Source: DATLHO01 sp035539855
GTDB lineage: Bacteria; Bacteroidota; Ignavibacteria; OLB7
Direction of reading: 5' to 3'
DNA: 8,703 nucleotides
Assembly (NCBI GenBank): GCA_035539855.1
Contig: DATLHO010000303.1
Location: 1-8,703, forward strand
Shown in pieces: positions 5,304-8,703 of the stretch. Numbering within the stretch: the stretch's first letter is position 1; every line of letters starts with the position of its first letter. A program made the position numbers and the translations under genes. The notes under the pieces were generated by a model. That model was not told where the DNA came from and made no database searches. It was given only the letters and a program-made list of their open reading frames with translations.

Positions 5304-6821
5304 CTACTTACTTACGCGGAGTTCGACGCGGCGGTTTTGCGCGCGTCCCTCATCGGTCGAATTATCGGCCACCGGCTGTACTTCGCCGTATCCGGTCGCC
5401 GTCAACCGAGCTCCATCGATCCCGTTGTTCGAGAAGTAAATGCGCACCGACTCGGCGCGGCTCTGCGAGAGCTTTCGGTTGTACTCCTCGTCGCCCTTGT
5501 CGTCCGAATGCCCGGCGATCTCGACGCGCAGCGTCGGGTTCTCCTTCAGGAACTCGATCGCGCGGTTGAGATCGGGCTTCGACTCGTCCTTGAGATCCGC
5601 CTTGTTGTAGTCGAAGAAGACGAGCAGACGGGTCGTACCACCGAGGATCGGCACGAGATCGATGTCCTTCCGGACGTCCTTCGCCTCGGAGTTCGGCGCG
5701 ACCGTGTACTCGTCGGAGTAGAAGATGTGATCCGCTGCCTGGGCCGTGATCGAGTAGCGACGACCCCGCTGAAGGATGACGAAGTACTCGCCGTTCTGGC
5801 TGTCGGTCTTGAAGTTCGCAACGACCTCGCCGGACGCCAGATCGGTGACCGTGATGTCCGCGGCGAGCTTCGTGCCCGTACCGGTCTCGGTGACGATGCC
5901 CGAGACCGTCACGAGCGCGTCCGGCGGAAACGGATTCGGATACGCCGTGTAGATGTCGAGATTGCCCGTCCGACTCGTGCTGAAGTACGCGTTCTGCGAG
6001 TTCGGGATCGAAATGAAGAAGTACTCGTCGGCGATCGAGTTGATCGGCGTGCCGAGGTTCTCGATCGTGTTCCATCCGCGGCCGCGCGCGTCGCCGCCAC
6101 TGACGACGAACAGATCGAAGCCGCCGACGCCCCCATGACCGCGGCTCGAGAAGAAGAGGCGTTTACCGTCGGGCGCGATCGTCGGCGCCATGTCGTCGGC
6201 GCCGCTGTTGACCGGCAGACCCAGGCTCTGCGGAGCGCCCCAGCCTGAGGCGCTGAGGCTCGAGACGTAGATGTCGGCGCCGCCCATGCCGCCCGGTCGA
6301 TCGCTCGCGAAGTAGAGCGTCCGTCCATCGGCGCTGAGCGTCGGCTGCGAATCCCACGACGAGCTGTTGATGATCGGACCGAGGTTGCGAACGTTCGTCC
6401 ACTCTCCGCCGACCTTCTCGGCCGAATACAGATCGGTCCGGCCGTAGCCGGTCTCGTCTCCGCCGGATGGATCCCACTCGAACGCCGCGAAGATCATGGA
6501 GTTGCCATCGGGCGTCAGCGCCGTCGTGCCGACCTCTTCGGCCCGCGCGAGCGCGGAGCCGGCCGGCATCGGAGCGCTCCAGCCGTTGCTGCTGCGAACC
6601 GACATGAAGATTCGCTGATCTCCGGCACGCGATGACGTGAACGCGATCGCACGCTCTCCCATCAATGCGACGGGTGCGAAGTCATCGTCGTTCGTGTTGA
6701 TGTCGAGTGGTACGACCTGGACCTCTGGCTTGTCGACGACGACAGGGAGGAAGACCTGCTGCGCGCGCGCCAGCACCGTGCTGGCGAGGGACGCGGCGAC
6801 GAGTCCTGTCAGAAACCTCAT
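5304..6821 (-). CDS. OmpA-family protein with PD40 propeller and CRD domain (PorE-like)
   Basis: From ATG 6821-6819 this encodes 505 residues. A signal peptide (MRFLTGLVAASL core, cleavage near LARA|QQ at 20) leads into about five PD40/WD40-like blades at roughly 45-300, with repeats such as 'PTLSADGRTLYFASDRPGG' and 'PTIAPDGKRLFFSSRGHGG'. A carboxypeptidase-regulatory-like domain follows at about 304-388 ('VTVSGIVTETG'). The OmpA C-terminal peptidoglycan-binding domain covers about 398-505, with 'GHSDDKGDEEYNRKLSQSRA' and 'AQNRRVE'. In OmpA domains the conserved Asp and Arg of these motifs hold the diaminopimelate of the cell wall. The propeller-CRD-OmpA order is that of PorE, a T9SS component, but PorE also has an N-terminal TPR region, which is missing here, and this protein starts with a normal signal peptide rather than a lipobox. 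It is therefore called PorE-like only. It ends at a strong minus-strand terminator and is divergent from the phospholipase D gene. Confidence 0.88.
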   Translation of the reverse strand: MRFLTGLVAASLASTVLARAQQVFLPVVVDKPEVQVVPLDINTNDDDFAPVALMGERAIAFTSSRAGDQRIFMSVRSSNGWSAPMPAGSALARAEEVGTTALTPDGNSMIFAAFEWDPSGGDETGYGRTDLYSAEKVGGEWTNVRNLGPIINSSSWDSQPTLSADGRTLYFASDRPGGMGGADIYVSSLSASGWGAPQSLGLPVNSGADDMAPTIAPDGKRLFFSSRGHGGVGGFDLFVVSGGDARGRGWNTIENLGTPINSIADEYFFISIPNSQNAYFSTSRTGNLDIYTAYPNPFPPDALVTVSGIVTETGTGTKLAADITVTDLASGEVVANFKTDSQNGEYFVILQRGRRYSITAQAADHIFYSDEYTVAPNSEAKDVRKDIDLVPILGGTTRLLVFFDYNKADLKDESKPDLNRAIEFLKENPTLRVEIAGHSDDKGDEEYNRKLSQSRAESVRIYFSNNGIDGARLTATGYGEVQPVADNSTDEGRAQNRRVELRVSK

Positions 6822-6826
6822 TGAAG

Positions 6827-6832
6827 ACCTCA
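6827..6832 (-). promoter_or_regulatory. Shine-Dalgarno site deciding the OmpA/PD40 start
   Basis: TGAGGT on the minus strand lies 5 nt before the ATG at 6821-6819. Further in-frame ATGs at 6836, 6833 and 6914 lack a comparable site and would lengthen or displace the signal peptide. The site therefore supports 6821. It is one of the few good Shine-Dalgarno sequences in the window. Confidence 0.65.
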
Positions 6833-7164
6833 TCATCGGACGCTTCGAGGCGCCCTGTGTGATTGCGCCGCAGTACTCGGACGACAGTACGTTCGGCGAT
6901 TCCGTCCCCTTCATCGGAGCTCACGGACCGGCAATTCAGCGAGTTGGGTACACGGATGCGTACAGCGTGTCGCGAGCTGGAGCGCTCCGACATGGGCGAC
7001 GACGGGGAGTGGCCGCTGAGACGGCCGTACGCGCGAGACGACGGGGGATGGAGCGATGTCGAACGCGCGCAAAGTAACGGTCCGGACCCAAATCGCAAAT
7101 ATGTGCCGTCGATCGCACACTTTGTCATCGTTCGCCCCGATGACGGCGACCGTTCACCGAAGCA

Positions 7165-7194
7165 TTGGAGCCCGCCGAGCCGGGCGTATGTTTG
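7165..7194 (+). promoter_or_regulatory. Bacteroidota-type promoter for the phospholipase D gene
   Basis: TATGTTTG at 7187-7194 matches exactly the TAnnTTTG -7 box of Bacteroidota housekeeping promoters. TTG at 7165-7167 lies 19 bp upstream, in the place of the TTTG -33 box. The predicted transcript would begin about 7 bases past the box, leaving a leader of roughly 15 bases before ATG 7217. Whether this high-GC lineage uses that consensus is an inference. Confidence 0.5.
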
Positions 7195-7216
7195 CCACCA
7201 CCCATTCGCACACGCC

Positions 7217-8644
7217 ATGACATCCACATCGCATCTGATCGGTCGACTCTTCAGGACTCTCGGAATCGTGCTCGCGGCAACGCTGTCGTCGGCGCCGCGC
7301 CTTTCGGCGCAGGTCGACGTGTACTTCACGCGGCCGGTCGATACGACGCTCGCGAGCCCGCCCGAGAACAGGGCCCGGTACGAGTCCGACGTCTCCCAGG
7401 TCGTCGCGCGCCTGATCAGCGGCGCCCGCACGACGATCGACATGGCGATGTACAACCTCAACGTGCAGCCTGTCGTCGACGCGCTGATCGCGGCGCATCG
7501 GCGCGGCGTCCGCGTGCGCGTCGTCGCCCATGTCGAGAACGTGAGCAACCCCGCATCGCGCTTCTCGCAGCTCGCGTCCGTCGGCATCGCGATGATCGCC
7601 AATCCCCGCACCAGCGGCGAGCAGCAGCCGCTGATGCACGACAAGTTCTTCGTCATCGACGCGCGGTCCGCACCCGGCGAGGCCGTGCCGACAGTGGTCA
7701 CCGGGAGCTGGAACGCGACGACCGCGCAGACCCTCGAGGACGCCAACAACGTCGTCGTCATCCGCGACTCGGCGGTCGCCGGTGCATTCGTCGCGGAGTT
7801 CGAGGAGATGTGGGGATCGAGCCTCGACGCGCCCGATCCCTCCCGTGCCCGCTTCGGCGCCGCCAAGAACGACAACACGGGGCATACGTTCACGCTCGCC
7901 GACGGCACCCGGCTCGACGTCTACTTCTCGCCGAGCGACGGCGTCGAGTCTCGAATCCGCGACGCGATCTCGACGGCGCAGAGCTCGATTTTCGCGGCGA
8001 CACTGACGATCACAAGCTCGACGCTCGCCGGCCAGGTTCGGCTGCAGAAGAGCCGCGGCGCCGACGCGCGCGTGCTCATCGAGAACTTCGGCGATCAGGG
8101 CAGCGAGTTTGGCGCCCTCGCCGCCACGGTCGACACGCGATCGACGGCGACGGTACCGGGTCTGCTCCATCACAAGTACGCGATCGCCGACGCGATGCCG
8201 ATCGGTTCCGGCAGCGTCCCGCTCGTCGTCACCGGATCGCACAACTGGACCTATGCGGCGACATCGGTCAACGACGAGAACACGGTGATCATCTACAGTG
8301 CGCGCATCGCCAACCAGTATCTGCAGGAGTTCGCGGCGCGCTATCGCGAGGCCGGCGGCACGCGGCCCTTCGGCGTCGCCTCGGCCGAGCCCGAGCGCGC
8401 GGACGCGCTGTCGATCTATCCGAATCCCTTCCGTTCCGTTGTCAGCCTGTCGCGGCCCCTCGCCTGCGACGCCGAGCTCTCGCTGGTCGACCCGCTCGGC
8501 CGCACGGTCCTTCGCGACGTGCTCACCGCCGGCGATCGCTCGATCGCCCTCGATGCGGCCGCCGACGCCGACGGCATTCTCCTGCTGCGCATCGTCGGCT
8601 GCGATGGCTCGATGCGCACGATTCCGCTGGCGCGACGGCGCTAA
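7217..8644 (+). CDS. Secreted phospholipase D-family protein (two HKD motifs) with T9SS sorting domain
   Basis: From ATG 7217 this encodes 475 residues. A signal peptide (hydrophobic core about 12-24, likely cleavage LSA|Q near 32) precedes two phospholipase D-like domains. Motif 1 is HDKFFVID (His141, Lys143, Asp148) with GSWN at 163-166. Motif 2 is HHKYAIAD (His318, Lys320, Asp325) with GSHN at 340-343. Both HxKx4D sites are intact, so a phosphodiesterase that works through a phosphohistidine intermediate is expected. The substrate could be phospholipid or nucleic acid. The last 75 residues (from SIYPNPF at 399-405, through 'SLVDPLGRTV', to the basic end LARRR) match type-A T9SS C-terminal sorting domains, so the protein should cross the inner membrane by Sec and the outer membrane by T9SS. 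The frame is open upstream to 6863, but ATG 7217 gives the signal peptide and follows the promoter-like box. No Shine-Dalgarno sequence is present. Confidence 0.9.
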   Translation: MTSTSHLIGRLFRTLGIVLAATLSSAPRLSAQVDVYFTRPVDTTLASPPENRARYESDVSQVVARLISGARTTIDMAMYNLNVQPVVDALIAAHRRGVRVRVVAHVENVSNPASRFSQLASVGIAMIANPRTSGEQQPLMHDKFFVIDARSAPGEAVPTVVTGSWNATTAQTLEDANNVVVIRDSAVAGAFVAEFEEMWGSSLDAPDPSRARFGAAKNDNTGHTFTLADGTRLDVYFSPSDGVESRIRDAISTAQSSIFAATLTITSSTLAGQVRLQKSRGADARVLIENFGDQGSEFGALAATVDTRSTATVPGLLHHKYAIADAMPIGSGSVPLVVTGSHNWTYAATSVNDENTVIIYSARIANQYLQEFAARYREAGGTRPFGVASAEPERADALSIYPNPFRSVVSLSRPLACDAELSLVDPLGRTVLRDVLTAGDRSIALDAAADADGILLLRIVGCDGSMRTIPLARRR

Positions 8645-8658
8645 TCCTTCGCCGAGTC

Positions 8659-8686
8659 GCGATCCGGTCGCATATTCGTGGATCGC
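8659..8686 (+). other. Weak hairpin after the phospholipase D gene
   Basis: GCGATCC (8659-8665) and GGATCGC (8680-8686) form a 7-bp stem with a 14-base loop, starting 14 bases after the stop codon. No T-run follows, so it is not a convincing intrinsic terminator. It could be a transcript-end structure or chance. The window ends 17 bases later, and the remaining bases show nothing identifiable. Confidence 0.3.
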
Positions 8687-8703
8687 ATCGCCGAAACGAC
8701 CTC

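Larger units (their letters stand above)
6822..7216. other. Divergent intergenic region between OmpA/PD40 and phospholipase D genes
   Basis: These 395 bases separate two genes read in opposite directions and must hold both promoters. I find no convincing gene: the open frames crossing it are extensions of the flanking genes or antisense shadows with no recognisable protein. Visible elements are a CAGTAC direct repeat (6871-6876 and 6885-6890), a perfect 10-bp palindrome GGTCCGGACC (7079-7088) about 130 bases before the phospholipase D start, and a promoter-like box listed separately. No promoter could be assigned to the minus-strand gene, and no CAAAnnTA box was found on the plus strand in the proximal part. 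Confidence 0.6.

Noticed and set aside
5936..5950. A 'YPNPF' motif within the OmpA/PD40 protein as a T9SS sorting domain
   Set aside because: It lies in the middle of the protein just before the CRD domain, whereas sorting domains are at the C-terminus. The protein ends in an OmpA domain.
6682..7908. A 408-codon minus-strand open frame across the divergent region and the phospholipase D gene
   Set aside because: It is antisense to the HKD coding sequence and overlaps the 5' end of the OmpA/PD40 gene in another frame. It has no known motif and biased composition.
7217..8644. Phospholipase D-family protein as an intracellular defence nuclease
   Set aside because: The signal peptide and C-terminal sorting domain indicate export, and no defence genes surround it.
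1..8703. tRNA, rRNA, insertion sequence, integrase or attachment site
   Set aside because: No cloverleaf, transposase-like protein, terminal inverted repeats with target duplication, or integrase motif was seen on either strand.

Overview
The window is GC-rich and looks like chromosome from a high-GC member of the Bacteroidota/Chlorobiota (FCB) group. The evidence is the combination of gene families: a TonB-dependent receptor, a PorV/PorQ-family barrel, an OmpA protein with a PD40 propeller and carboxypeptidase-regulatory-like domain (PorE-like), and a secreted protein ending in a type IX secretion (T9SS) sorting domain of the 'YPNPF' type. One intergenic region also carries a TAnnTTTG promoter-like box typical of Bacteroidota. 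Kapabacteria, Ignavibacteria or Rhodothermota-type lineages would fit. No rRNA or marker gene is present to decide, so the lineage is an inference.

Layout. (1) Positions 1-2244, plus strand: the 3' part of a TonB-dependent receptor whose start lies outside the window. (2) 2245-2447: an AT-rich intergenic region built largely of 7-bp tandem repeats in two opposed orientations. The last repeat runs into the next start codon. (3) 2448-5140, plus strand: three closely spaced genes that look like an operon. They are a small membrane-anchored protein of unknown function, a PorV/PorQ-family outer-membrane protein that overlaps it by 11 bp, and an NHL-repeat lipoprotein whose start lies inside a degenerate 27-bp tandem repeat. 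(4) 5141-5303: a convergent intergenic region with a 16-bp palindrome and a long nested hairpin followed, on the minus strand, by AA and eight T. (5) 5304-6821, minus strand: the OmpA/PD40 protein. (6) 6822-7216: a divergent control region. (7) 7217-8644, plus strand: a secreted two-HKD phospholipase D/nuclease-family protein with a C-terminal T9SS sorting domain.

How the parts may work together. All six genes encode envelope or exported proteins. The PorV/PorQ-type barrel, the PorE-like peptidoglycan-binding protein and the sorting-domain cargo are the kinds of parts found in T9SS organisms, so the region reads as a cell-surface/T9SS-associated neighbourhood. No core T9SS motor or translocon gene (PorL, PorM, SprA) is visible, so this is not a complete system. 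The most unusual DNA-level signals are the two tandem-repeat regions placed directly at translation starts, and the asymmetric GT-rich/AC-rich heptamer region.
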